From: Candidatus Anaeroferrophillacea bacterium
Lineage (GTDB): Bacteria; Desulfobacterota; Anaeroferrophillalia; Anaeroferrophillales; Anaeroferrophillaceae
Direction of reading: 5' to 3'
Length of the DNA: 35,465 bases
Assembly (NCBI GenBank): GCA_016933675.1
Contig: JAFGAM010000024.1
Span: 1 to 35,465 of the forward strand
Shown here: positions 24,430-32,321 of the stretch, in pieces
Numbering within the stretch: the first letter of the stretch is position 1
Layout of the letters: every line of letters starts with the position of its first letter
Translations under genes and position numbers: made by a program
Notes under the pieces: generated by a model
What the model was told of the DNA's origin: nothing
Databases searched by the model: none
The model's input: only the letters and a program-made list of their open reading frames with translations

Positions 24430-24840
24430 CTACTTGAGCGCGTGACATCCGCCACACGTGCGCGGGCCGGTCTTCTTGCTGCCGTCAACGACCATCTGCC
24501 GGTGACATCCGGTACATGAAGCGTGAAAAGCCTGCTGCAACCCATAACGATTGTTAAGGTTATGGCAATTGCCGCAGCGAATCTCGGGATTCCCCTCTTC
24601 CAGCGCATCTTCATTCAGGACGTTTTCACCCTTTTCATACCGATGATGACAATCGGTGCAGGCAAGAACATCCATATGCACAGCATGGGGAAACGCAACC
24701 GGGGGGCGCTTCTTTTTGACAAAATACTGCTCATTGTTGAGCAGTATACTTTCCGGCTGGGCCGCAACCGGCAATACCACGGCGACAACCAGCACAGCAC
24801 CGAGCAACCAGCCTGCCAGATATCTTTTTTTCATCATCAT
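24430..24840 (-). CDS. periplasmic tetraheme cytochrome c3
   Basis: This 136-residue protein has a signal peptide: basic MMMKKRY, hydrophobic residues 8-24, and a likely signal peptidase cut after PVAAQ near 27-28. Four CxxCH heme sites follow at Cys61-His65, Cys89-His93, Cys109-His113 and Cys129-His133. Extra histidines (His52, His55, His66, His106) could be the distal ligands of bis-His hemes as in class III cytochromes. It would receive or donate electrons at the periplasmic face, probably to the NarI-type cytochrome b encoded two genes upstream. The arrangement with an HdrC-like protein and a cytochrome b recalls the Tmc complex of Desulfovibrio. Three consecutive ATG codons blur the exact start. 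Confidence 0.92.
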   Translation of the reverse strand: MMMKKRYLAGWLLGAVLVVAVVLPVAAQPESILLNNEQYFVKKKRPPVAFPHAVHMDVLACTDCHHRYEKGENVLNEDALEEGNPEIRCGNCHNLNNRYGLQQAFHASCTGCHRQMVVDGSKKTGPRTCGGCHALK

Positions 24841-24857
24841 CTTTCTCTCTATAATCC

Positions 24858-25253
24858 TTACAGCCAGCTCTCCCCACCATCATGGTCGGGATAAACCCCC
24901 TGGGAGCGACAGATGCTGCGAGTAAAATCGATCATGCGCGGAATATCTATACCAATAGGGCAGTAGCACCGGTGACACAACACACAATTCCGCCACACCA
25001 ACCCCTTTATCCCCTCGAAAAACGACTTATCCACGTTGCCCTTTTTCTTGTAGAGTATCCCCAGGGAATTGATAACTTTATAAGACGGCATATATTGCGG
25101 ATCCCCCTTGTGGGCCATGTAGAGGAAGCAGCTTTCAGCGCAGATGCCGCATCGGACACAATAGTTCAATATCCGTTTCATTTCAGCATCTTTACTTTGC
25201 AGCATAGTGGCGATCGCTGCGGTATCAACAGTATTTTTTTCCACATCAGGCAT
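24858..25253 (-). CDS. HdrC-like 2[4Fe-4S] protein
   Basis: From the ATG at 25253 this is 131 residues. The first cluster motif is regular, Cys32-x2-Cys35-x2-Cys38-x3-Cys42 (CVRCGICAESC). The second is Cys90-x2-Cys93-x2-Cys96-x-Cys98-Pro (CVLCHRCYCP), with one residue instead of three before the last cysteine. The layout is that of HdrC/GlpC-type ferredoxin domains, with no CCG domain and no membrane helix. Such proteins pass electrons between a cytoplasmic enzyme and a membrane cytochrome b. The start overlaps the cytochrome b gene by 8 bases and the next gene, cytochrome c3, begins 17 bases after its stop, so the three are one unit. Confidence 0.88.
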   Translation of the reverse strand: MPDVEKNTVDTAAIATMLQSKDAEMKRILNYCVRCGICAESCFLYMAHKGDPQYMPSYKVINSLGILYKKKGNVDKSFFEGIKGLVWRNCVLCHRCYCPIGIDIPRMIDFTRSICRSQGVYPDHDGGESWL

Positions 25254-25947
25254 TGGCGTTCCCCCGTTTGTGCAATGTCGTGCCGGACCATGTTCTACTC
25301 CCCCGCCCCAAGGTGTGCTCATAATGCATCAGGTAGCGGTAAAAGAAAAACAGCAATCCATGCTTCAGTTTCGTAAAGGGAATGGCAACCAGCATGAGTT
25401 CTCCTGCCAGAATGTGAAGTACCAGTATCGATTCGTAACCGAACCACTGGCGCGTGGCAAGATAGCCGGTGAGAAAAGGAGCTATGACTATCAGCAGAAT
25501 CGCGTAATCGTAAGGGGTGGAGATTGCCCGCACGTGATCAAAAAGGATCCGCCGCAGCAGAAAGAAGATCCCGCAAAAAATTACCAACCAGGTCATCAGG
25601 CCGGCAACCGGCTCCGGGAAAACGAAGAGGCTGAAACCAAAGGATTCGAAAAGGAGCACGTTGTGGGCCAGCAAAAAAACGGGAAGGATTATAATACAGG
25701 CGTGGAACGCCGTTGTGATCACCGCCAATACCGGGTGTGCAGAAGCAAAAAGCATCGTCCGGGGATCGAACGAGCTGCGCTTGACGGCCCCTTTGGCCAG
25801 CCCCGTCACACTTGCCGGCGGACGGGGAAGGGATGTCTCCATGGTTAAGACATAAAACTGCCTGGCCTGATACAACAGGCCGCCGAAGAATATGGCAAAT
25901 GAGAGCCACACCATCGGCCCCCGAATGAAACCGTACACATCATACAT
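25246..25947 (-). CDS. NarI/TmcC-type membrane cytochrome b subunit
   Basis: This 233-residue membrane protein has five predicted helices, near residues 12-36, 71-100, 110-134, 145-165 and 172-202. His82 and His95 lie in helix 2, and His178 and His196 in helix 5: the four-histidine pattern of the two b hemes in NarI-like subunits (also DsrM, HdrE, TmcC). It can exchange electrons with menaquinone or with a periplasmic cytochrome c. AGGAG precedes the ATG. It lies 52 bases after metF and overlaps the HdrC-like gene, so it would be the membrane anchor connecting cytoplasmic MetF/MetV to the periplasmic cytochrome c3. Confidence 0.9.
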   Translation of the reverse strand: MYDVYGFIRGPMVWLSFAIFFGGLLYQARQFYVLTMETSLPRPPASVTGLAKGAVKRSSFDPRTMLFASAHPVLAVITTAFHACIIILPVFLLAHNVLLFESFGFSLFVFPEPVAGLMTWLVIFCGIFFLLRRILFDHVRAISTPYDYAILLIVIAPFLTGYLATRQWFGYESILVLHILAGELMLVAIPFTKLKHGLLFFFYRYLMHYEHTLGRGSRTWSGTTLHKRGNANA

Positions 25948-25999
25948 GACAATATCTCCTGTGCCAACGCCAGCAAAACCTTACCGCCGAATTGCTTCC

Positions 26000-26923
26000 T
26001 TATACCTGAGGTCGGGGCAGCACCTTGGCCCGTTCGGCAATTTCCGGCACCCGGTGTTCCCATTCAATGGGCATCAGGTGGACACCGGCCACCCCTTTCA
26101 TCTCCTTGAACTCCTCGATCTGCTCGCAGGCGATCTTGATCCCCTCATCGGCCACCAGCTTCTTCTCGACGCCCTGCAATCTGGTAATGATTTCATCGGG
26201 CACATCGATGCCAGGAACATTGCTTTTCATGTATTTTGCCATACCGATGCTCTTCATCGGGGTAACTCCGGCAAGAATGTAGACCTTCTCCGTCAGCCCC
26301 ATATCGTTTGCCTGATGTACCCACTCGCGCATCCGCGCCATATTGAAGATACACTGGGTCTGGATAAAGTCAGCCCCGGCGGCGACTTTCTTGGCCAGCC
26401 GATGAACCCGCCATTCAAACGGTACCCCAAACGGGTTTGCCGCCGCACCGATAAACATTCGCGGGGCCACGTCGAGGGTATCACCACCAAGAAATGTTTC
26501 CTCATCCCGCATTTTTTTTACTACGCTGATCAACTGAATCGAATCGATGTCATAAACGCCCTTGGCCTTGGGATGATCCCCGAACTGCTGGTGGTCACCC
26601 GACAGACACAGAATGTTGCGAATCCCATGGGCATAAGCCCCGAGGATATCACTCTGCATCGCAATCCGGTTCCGGTCCCGACAAACCATCTGGTAGTTCG
26701 GCTCAATGCCCTCCTGCAGCAGAATCAACGATCCGGCCCAGCTTGACATGCGCACCATGGCGGTCTGGTTGTCGGTCATATTGGCCATATCAACCATTCC
26801 CTTCAAAAAACCGGCCTTTTTCCTGATTGCCTCGACATTGGCACCGCGCGGCGGTCCAACTTCGCCGGTAAAGGCAAAATGACCTGCTTTCAACACTTTT
26901 TCAAGATTGCTTCCCGCCTTCAT
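26000..26923 (-). CDS. metF: methylenetetrahydrofolate reductase (MetF)
   Basis: This 307-residue protein is a TIM-barrel flavoprotein of the MetF family. FTGEVGPPRG holds the catalytic Glu21, and LCLSGDHQQFGDH near 106-116 holds the FAD-side Asp110. The middle IQTQCIFNMARMREW and YILAGVTPMKS near the end are typical. It interconverts 5,10-methylene-H4folate and 5-methyl-H4folate. The protein lacks the usual NADH-enzyme context of E. coli MetF. Its partners here are MetV and a cytochrome b/HdrC/cytochrome c3 module, so the electron donor or acceptor is probably not NAD(P)H directly. AGGAAGG lies 6 bases before the ATG. Confidence 0.95.
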   Translation of the reverse strand: MKAGSNLEKVLKAGHFAFTGEVGPPRGANVEAIRKKAGFLKGMVDMANMTDNQTAMVRMSSWAGSLILLQEGIEPNYQMVCRDRNRIAMQSDILGAYAHGIRNILCLSGDHQQFGDHPKAKGVYDIDSIQLISVVKKMRDEETFLGGDTLDVAPRMFIGAAANPFGVPFEWRVHRLAKKVAAGADFIQTQCIFNMARMREWVHQANDMGLTEKVYILAGVTPMKSIGMAKYMKSNVPGIDVPDEIITRLQGVEKKLVADEGIKIACEQIEEFKEMKGVAGVHLMPIEWEHRVPEIAERAKVLPRPQV

Positions 26924-28048
26924 TTGACCTTCCTCACCCTAGGAATCAAACAAAAAGATACATATTTCACAAGGAGAACCGCACTTCCCCCTCGAATTGA
27001 AGCCGAAACGAGCCTGACAGACACCCGTCCCGCTTTGTTCCCGGCGGCGTAATCTGCCCCCGGTATCAACACTAACGTCCAGTAACCCACGCCACCGACA
27101 ACGCCAACTTGCCAGAAGGATGAAAGTCCTGTATACGTTATTCAAAATACCCATAATGGATGCATGATAACTTTGTCAAGTGAAATCTGCGGACGCAGCA
27201 ACCCGTGGCGGACATCCGGACCACCGGGAGCAATCGGCTCTATCGAGAGGGTGCGATGGTAGCGGAACATGCTCATGCGGATTCGGGTAAACGTTGATTT
27301 GTTTTAAGATATTTGGTTATTGAGGGTTGATCATGGCAGGTAAACGGTAATTATTCGCAAACTACCGGGGACGGCCGGCCGTGCAGCCCACCCCGGACCG
27401 GCGCTTCCGGAATATCCTCCGAGGTCCGCATCATTATGCCGATTATGGCATAATGTGTACTGTGTGCTGTATATCCGAAACACCCGACCGGCACTGCCGC
27501 CGCGAAAAGGGGCACATCCGGCTTTTCATGTCTGCCGATATGAATTGATGGCAATCCGGCCGCCAGCCGGGGGGGGCAATCCGGCTCCTTCGCGGCACAG
27601 TACCCAGAAACCCGGCGGTATTCCTTCCTCCACGGTTGCCCCCGCCGGGGCTTTGCGGGCTTCGGATCTGAATCTGCCGCCCTGCCAACCGCGCCATGCA
27701 AGTTCTGCACATATGGTTCTTGCAAAACCCGGGGCAAAAAATTAGTATTGCCACCAGGGCAGTGATTGTTGCCGGCAACCTTTGTGGTCTTATTCTTTGA
27801 CTGCCCCGAGACGAACCAAGACCCCGGGGCCAGGTAGCCGGCTGCAGGATTCCGCTTCTGTGGTCAACTACTTCACCCGGCGGATATGACCCCGGCGGAA
27901 CTGAAACGGCGCCAATGCCAACGCATTCCGTCGTATCCGGGGCACATACAGACAAATGTCGCCGTACCGACACATTTACCGAGATGGACCAATCCCGAAT
28001 ACCTCACGGGCGGCATATCAACGTACAATACCTTCGGGAGCTTCTGCC
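26924..28048. other. 1125-base intergenic region between divergent metF operon and sensor kinase
   Basis: No convincing coding region was seen. Notable are a TTGACA box at 27174-27179 (minus strand) with a poor -10, about 250 bases before metF, and a perfect 9-bp dyad at 27432-27455. A long metF leader and control sites for the adjacent two-component system are likely. Confidence 0.5.
27432..27455. promoter_or_regulatory. perfect 9-bp inverted repeat, candidate operator
   Basis: CATTATGCC and GGCATAATG are separated by GATTAT. The AT-rich dyad stands out from its GC-rich surroundings in the large divergent region, so it is a good candidate binding site for the local regulator. No T-tract follows, so it is not an intrinsic terminator. 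Confidence 0.5.
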
Positions 28049-29608
28049 ATGCAGATCACCAGCGAACAGCAGGACTTTCTTTTCAGGGCGGTCAATGCAT
28101 TCAAAAGGAAATTAATCGTCATCTCTCCCGACTTCAGGATCCTGGCGGCAAACGAGCAGGGACTCATAAACCAGGATATTGAAATTAATGGAAGGCGCTG
28201 TTATGAACAGTTCAGAGGACTTGACGGTCCCTGTGAGCATTGCCCCGTACTGGAATCACTCAGCACACGGATCCCCACCTACATCGGTAAACACGATATC
28301 TCGCAGCGCAAAATGGCGTGTATTTTCAGTTATCCCCTGTTCAAGGATGATCAAATAGATGCCCTCGTAGTCGTCGACTTCGACCTACCGGTTCAGGTTT
28401 GGCTGGAAGAACAGATGAATCAGTCCAGCACCTTTTTACACAACCTGTTGCTCAGCTCGGTGGATGGAGTGGTCGCGGCCGACAAAACCGGCCGCCTGGT
28501 TATATTCAACAAAGCCGTATCCGAGATTCTCGGCTACGGTATTGAGGAGGCCCTCGAAAAATTGCATGTCACCGATATTTACGCCAACCGGGATGTGGCC
28601 AAGGATGTCATGCAAAAACTGCGGAGCGAAGCATACGGCGGTAAAGGGAAACTGAAAGGGCACCACGTGGAACTCGTGGGGAAAAACGGCCAATCGATTC
28701 CCGTAAGACTAAATGCATCCATCGTCTATAAAGACGACCAGGAAGTGGCGACCATCGGCTTTTTCCGCGATCTGCGGGAGACCATCAAGATGGAAAAGGA
28801 ACTGGAAAAAACCCAGCAACAGCTCCTGCAATCGGAAAAAATGGCCTCACTCGGCAAACTGGCCGCCGGCGTCGCACACCAGCTCAACAACCCAATCGGC
28901 GGCATTATCCTGTTTACCAAGCTGGTAATGGAGGAAAATGATCTGTCCGCAGAAATCCTCGAAGACCTGCAACGCATTCTGCGGGACGCCGAGCGGTGCC
29001 GCGATACGGTGAAGGAGCTACTGGAATTTTCCCGCCAGACACGCCAGTTCATGCAGCCCTGCGATATCAACCGGGCAATCACCCGGACCTTGTTCCTGCT
29101 GGAAAGTCAGCCGATCTTCCAGAATATCACCATCATCAAAAACCTTGGCGACAATCTGCCGCAGGTCCACGCCGATCCCCAGCAACTCAACCATATGCTG
29201 ATGAACATTATTCTCAATGCCGTCGACGCCATGGAGAAAAAAGGATCACTAACCATCAGCACCCGTCTGCCGGAAGCCGGCGAAGGGATATACACCGGTG
29301 ATATCAGCACGCCGATGCTCGAATATCCATTCTGCTGGCTGCCGTCCCACGGCGATCGTTTGCTGATCGAGATTACGGATACCGGTACCGGCATTCCCGA
29401 AGAAGTGCTGCCCCACATATTCGACCCTTTCTTCACCACCAAAGAGGAAGGAAAAGGCACCGGACTGGGACTAAGCATGGTGTACGGCATTGTTGAAAAT
29501 CATGGCGGGAATATCATTGTAAAAAGCAAACCGGAAGAAGGAACCACCTTTATTGTCACCCTTCCGCTATCCACCCAGAACATGAAAGGCAGCGACGAAA
29601 ATGGATAA
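28049..29608 (+). CDS. PAS-domain sensor histidine kinase
   Basis: From the ATG at 28049 (GGGAG upstream) this is 519 residues. PAS-like domain 1 (15-115) has an unusual Cys motif, CYEQFRG...PCEHCP (Cys51, Cys62, Cys65). PAS domain 2 spans 128-245 and a short coiled coil 247-265. HisKA has its phosphoacceptor His277 in AAGVAHQLNNP, followed by HATPase_c with the N box (ILNAVDAM) and G boxes (DTGTGIP, GTGLGLS). There is no transmembrane segment, so it is a cytoplasmic sensor of a redox or ligand signal. It overlaps the next gene by 8 bases and is divergent from the metF operon. Confidence 0.93.
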   Translation: MQITSEQQDFLFRAVNAFKRKLIVISPDFRILAANEQGLINQDIEINGRRCYEQFRGLDGPCEHCPVLESLSTRIPTYIGKHDISQRKMACIFSYPLFKDDQIDALVVVDFDLPVQVWLEEQMNQSSTFLHNLLLSSVDGVVAADKTGRLVIFNKAVSEILGYGIEEALEKLHVTDIYANRDVAKDVMQKLRSEAYGGKGKLKGHHVELVGKNGQSIPVRLNASIVYKDDQEVATIGFFRDLRETIKMEKELEKTQQQLLQSEKMASLGKLAAGVAHQLNNPIGGIILFTKLVMEENDLSAEILEDLQRILRDAERCRDTVKELLEFSRQTRQFMQPCDINRAITRTLFLLESQPIFQNITIIKNLGDNLPQVHADPQQLNHMLMNIILNAVDAMEKKGSLTISTRLPEAGEGIYTGDISTPMLEYPFCWLPSHGDRLLIEITDTGTGIPEEVLPHIFDPFFTTKEEGKGTGLGLSMVYGIVENHGGNIIVKSKPEEGTTFIVTLPLSTQNMKGSDENG

Positions 29609-31079
29609 GACAGTCGACCCCATGCACATCTTGGTAATTGATGACGAGCAGGATCTGCGGGACGGCTCGAAACGGATATTGACGCGTATGGGATTCAGGG
29701 TTTCCACCGCCGCCCGCGGCATTGACGGATTACAGATCATCGACAGTGACCCGGTAGCCATCGTTCTCCTGGATCTCAAGATGCCGGGCATGGACGGAAT
29801 GGAGGTATTGGAGAAGATAAAAGAAACCCATGATGAAATTATCGTTGTGGTCATAACCGGATTTGCCACCGTTGAAACAGCCATCAAGGCAATGAAGATG
29901 GGGGCCTACGATTTTATTCCCAAACCCTTTGACCCCGACCACCTGCGCATCGTTGTCCGGCGGGCCCATGAACGGGTTCAGTTGCGCCACGAAGCCGCGC
30001 AATTGGAAAAAGACCGGCAGCGGACCCTGGCTGATCTCGACGTCGAAAAAAGCCGTATCCGGACCATCGTCGAGGCCCTGCCAAGCGGGGTAGTAGTAAC
30101 CGATACCGAGGGAACCGTCGTGCTCATGAACCCGGCGTTTCTCTGGCACCTCGGTCTCGATGCCAAGCTGAAACCGGGAAAGCAGATTGAGCACTACATC
30201 AAGGACGAAGGATTCTGCCACATGGTACGGGAATTGTCCTGCGGTGGCTGCAAAAAACGACTGGAACCGCCATCATACGAATTTGCCCTACCGAACAACA
30301 GATATCTGCTGGCCAAAGGACAGGCAATTGCCGCGGATGACGATCACTGCCTGGGCGCGGTAATTATCCTCGTTGACATATCCGCCCTGAAAGCCCTTGA
30401 CCAACTGAAATCGGAGTTTGTCGCCAAGGTCTCTCATGAACTGCGATCCCCCCTTTCAACCATCCACGAACAACTGGTCATGGTGGAGAAAAAACCGACC
30501 ACCGACCACTATATGCTGTCGCGCGCACGTGAAAAAACCCGGGGGTTGATTTCCCTGATCGGCGATTTGCTTGATCTTTCCCGGATAGAGGCCGGTAATG
30601 TCGGCAACGCCGCCACCCCGGTATGCCTGGCCGAACTGCTCCACAACATCGTTGACTTTATCGGCACTCAGGCCCAGGAACGAAACCAGACCCTGACGCT
30701 GGAACTTCCCGATACACCGGTGCCGAAGGTTACCGCCGACCCGACGGCACTTGAGAGTATTTTCGGCAACCTGATTGCCAACGCCATCAAGTATACCCAG
30801 GAGGGTGGGGTAATTGCCGTGCGGTTGAATATCCGGGACAATCAGGTTGAGGTAACCGTTGCGGACAACGGCTTCGGTATGGAAGCGGATAAACTGGAAA
30901 AGATTTTTGAAAAATTTTATCGGGTAAAGAATGATAAAACCCGTTACATTACCGGCACCGGCCTGGGTTTGTCGATCGTCAAAAGCCTGGTTGAAAAGCT
31001 GAACGGCAGCATTTCGGTGGTCAGCAAACCAGACCAGGGCAGCAGCTTCACCGTCCGTCTGCCTGCCGATGCCGCATAG
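29601..31079 (+). CDS. receiver-PAS-histidine kinase hybrid
   Basis: This 492-residue protein has a complete receiver domain at 8-122 (Asp14/15 acidic pair, phosphoacceptor Asp58, Thr86, Lys108), then a coiled coil. A PAS domain (about 152-262) with extra cysteines (Cys206, Cys214, Cys217, Cys250) follows, then HisKA with His279 in AKVSHELRSPL, and HATPase_c (ADNGFGM, GTGLGLSIV). It has no DNA-binding domain. The upstream kinase may phosphorylate Asp58, and this protein then relays to an unknown output. Overlap with the previous gene (8 bases) supports a pair. The output regulator was not found in the window. Confidence 0.92.
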   Translation: MDKTVDPMHILVIDDEQDLRDGSKRILTRMGFRVSTAARGIDGLQIIDSDPVAIVLLDLKMPGMDGMEVLEKIKETHDEIIVVVITGFATVETAIKAMKMGAYDFIPKPFDPDHLRIVVRRAHERVQLRHEAAQLEKDRQRTLADLDVEKSRIRTIVEALPSGVVVTDTEGTVVLMNPAFLWHLGLDAKLKPGKQIEHYIKDEGFCHMVRELSCGGCKKRLEPPSYEFALPNNRYLLAKGQAIAADDDHCLGAVIILVDISALKALDQLKSEFVAKVSHELRSPLSTIHEQLVMVEKKPTTDHYMLSRAREKTRGLISLIGDLLDLSRIEAGNVGNAATPVCLAELLHNIVDFIGTQAQERNQTLTLELPDTPVPKVTADPTALESIFGNLIANAIKYTQEGGVIAVRLNIRDNQVEVTVADNGFGMEADKLEKIFEKFYRVKNDKTRYITGTGLGLSIVKSLVEKLNGSISVVSKPDQGSSFTVRLPADAA

Positions 31080-31083
31080 CCCC

Positions 31084-31127
31084 GGCATGGCCATGCCACG
31101 CAAAGGAACTTCCGCGCCGGTACCGGC
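31084..31127 (+). terminator. two palindromes after the kinase gene
   Basis: GGCATGGCCATGCC (31084-31097) and GCCGGTACCGGC (31116-31127) are perfect palindromes just after the stop codon, in a region where genes converge. No T-tract follows, so this is only a possible terminator. Confidence 0.35.
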
Positions 31128-31326
31128 CGTTGCTCTCCGGACCGAGCCTGCTTTTCTGAAGCCTGATGCAACCGCAACAACTACCGGGGCAGGGTAAACT
31201 GGATGGTATATTAGCGGCTGGAGATTCACTGTACGCAAGACCCCCGGAATGAGAGATCCGCAAAGAGCCACGCCGCAGTAACCCGGATATCGGCACAACA
31301 ACGAAGACGGATTTGGGACGATGCCG

Positions 31327-32187
31327 TCAAACCCTCGGCCAGGATATCTTTTTCTCGGTCTCCGGGGGAAGTTGTACCCCGCACCAAAGGGCAAGGGTAT
31401 GCCGCGCCTGATGAACCAGTATGGTCTCCCCCCGCATAAACGGCACCCCCAGCCGGCCGGCCAGTTCCTGCCAGGCGCTATCACGAACCGCGGCATTGAA
31501 ATCAACCACGATCCCGCGGTCCCGAAAGTCCAGAGATCGCACCAGATCGATTATCGCTTCATGATTCTCTTCGCCGACGCTGACCGGGGTGGCATTGATA
31601 ATGACCTGCGCAGAAAGTGATTGACCGGCAAGACTGTCCAGCGATACCGGCTTGGCGCCGCCCAGATGATTCGCAACCTCTTGAGCTTGCTCAAGACGCC
31701 GGGCAGCGATGGTAACGTCCGGCACTCCCAGCCAGCGAAAAAGAAACACTGCCGCCCGGGCCGCCCCTCCGGCACCGAAAACCAGAACGGATTTGCAGCT
31801 ACCGGCATTACAGCCGACCCCTTGCAGAGCATCCATCAGCCCCAGGGCATTGGTATTGTAGCCTTTGTAATACAAACCATGGCGCAAAATGGCATTTACC
31901 GAACCGATGATTTTTGCGCCCTCGGAAAGCGCAAAAAGATGTGGAATAATCGTTTCCTGGAGTGGGACATCAATATTGGCCGCCCGTATATTGAGCGCGC
32001 CCAGGCCATGAATGACGGCCTCCAGGTTTCCGGGGATTACCGGGAAGGCAGTGTAACTGCCGGTTAATCCCGCCAGGTCCAGCAACTGATGATACACTGC
32101 CGGTGCCGGTGATTCCGTGGCCCGTTCATCGCCCAGCAATGCAAAGATATTGGCGCCGTTTTTGTCTGGTGCACCTACGGTATACAA
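31327..32187 (-). CDS. shikimate dehydrogenase-like protein lacking catalytic residues
   Basis: I place the start at TTG 32187 (AAGGA 6 bases upstream), giving 286 residues; the frame is open to a GTG at 32247, but that codon lies in a terminator hairpin. The AroE layout is clear: N-terminal substrate domain, then the Rossmann motif VFGAGGAARAAV near 136-147. However, the catalytic Lys of VTVPxKE is Gln77 (IDVPLQE) and the catalytic Asp of NTDxxG is Asn113 (NTNALG). It therefore probably does not act on shikimate in the usual way, and may be a repurposed dehydrogenase or a binding protein. A housekeeping aroE should exist elsewhere. Confidence 0.85.
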   Translation of the reverse strand: MYTVGAPDKNGANIFALLGDERATESPAPAVYHQLLDLAGLTGSYTAFPVIPGNLEAVIHGLGALNIRAANIDVPLQETIIPHLFALSEGAKIIGSVNAILRHGLYYKGYNTNALGLMDALQGVGCNAGSCKSVLVFGAGGAARAAVFLFRWLGVPDVTIAARRLEQAQEVANHLGGAKPVSLDSLAGQSLSAQVIINATPVSVGEENHEAIIDLVRSLDFRDRGIVVDFNAAVRDSAWQELAGRLGVPFMRGETILVHQARHTLALWCGVQLPPETEKKISWPRV

Positions 32188-32231
32188 TTCCGTTCCTTCC
32201 GCCTCCTGGATTGCCTGGCTCGGAAAACCGG

Positions 32232-32273
32232 AAAAAAACCCTGCCACAGCACTCCAGGCATGCAGCAGGGTTT
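32232..32273 (-). terminator. intrinsic terminator after the receiver-MetF-MetV gene
   Basis: On the minus strand AAACCCTGC pairs with GCAGGGTTT (9 bp, 20-base loop) and runs straight into a T-tract of seven. It lies 49 bases after the stop of the MetF-MetV fusion gene and before the aroE-like gene. Confidence 0.75.
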
Positions 32274-32321
32274 ATTCGTTCAGCAAAATCTCCAGTGATC
32301 AACAACCTGCGAAAACTGGCG

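Noticed and set aside
26924-27180. SAH, SAM, THF or cobalamin riboswitch in the metF leader
   Set aside because: A CAGGCTCG stretch recalled the SAH element, but the partner segments are missing; no core motif of the others was seen.
27735-27780. Sigma-54 promoter (GGGCAGTGATTGTTGCC) for the kinase genes
   Set aside because: The GG-to-GC spacing is one base too long for sigma-54, and the site is about 280 bases from the start codon.
27351-27973. Overlapping 128- and 176-codon minus-strand frames in the metF/kinase intergenic region
   Set aside because: No motif, low-complexity composition typical of chance frames, no clear ribosome site, and the 9-bp dyad lies inside them.
32188-32247. GTG start of the aroE-like gene at 32247
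   Set aside because: The GTG and first codons lie in the terminator hairpin of the preceding gene, with no ribosome site; a TTG at 32187 has AAGGA at good spacing.
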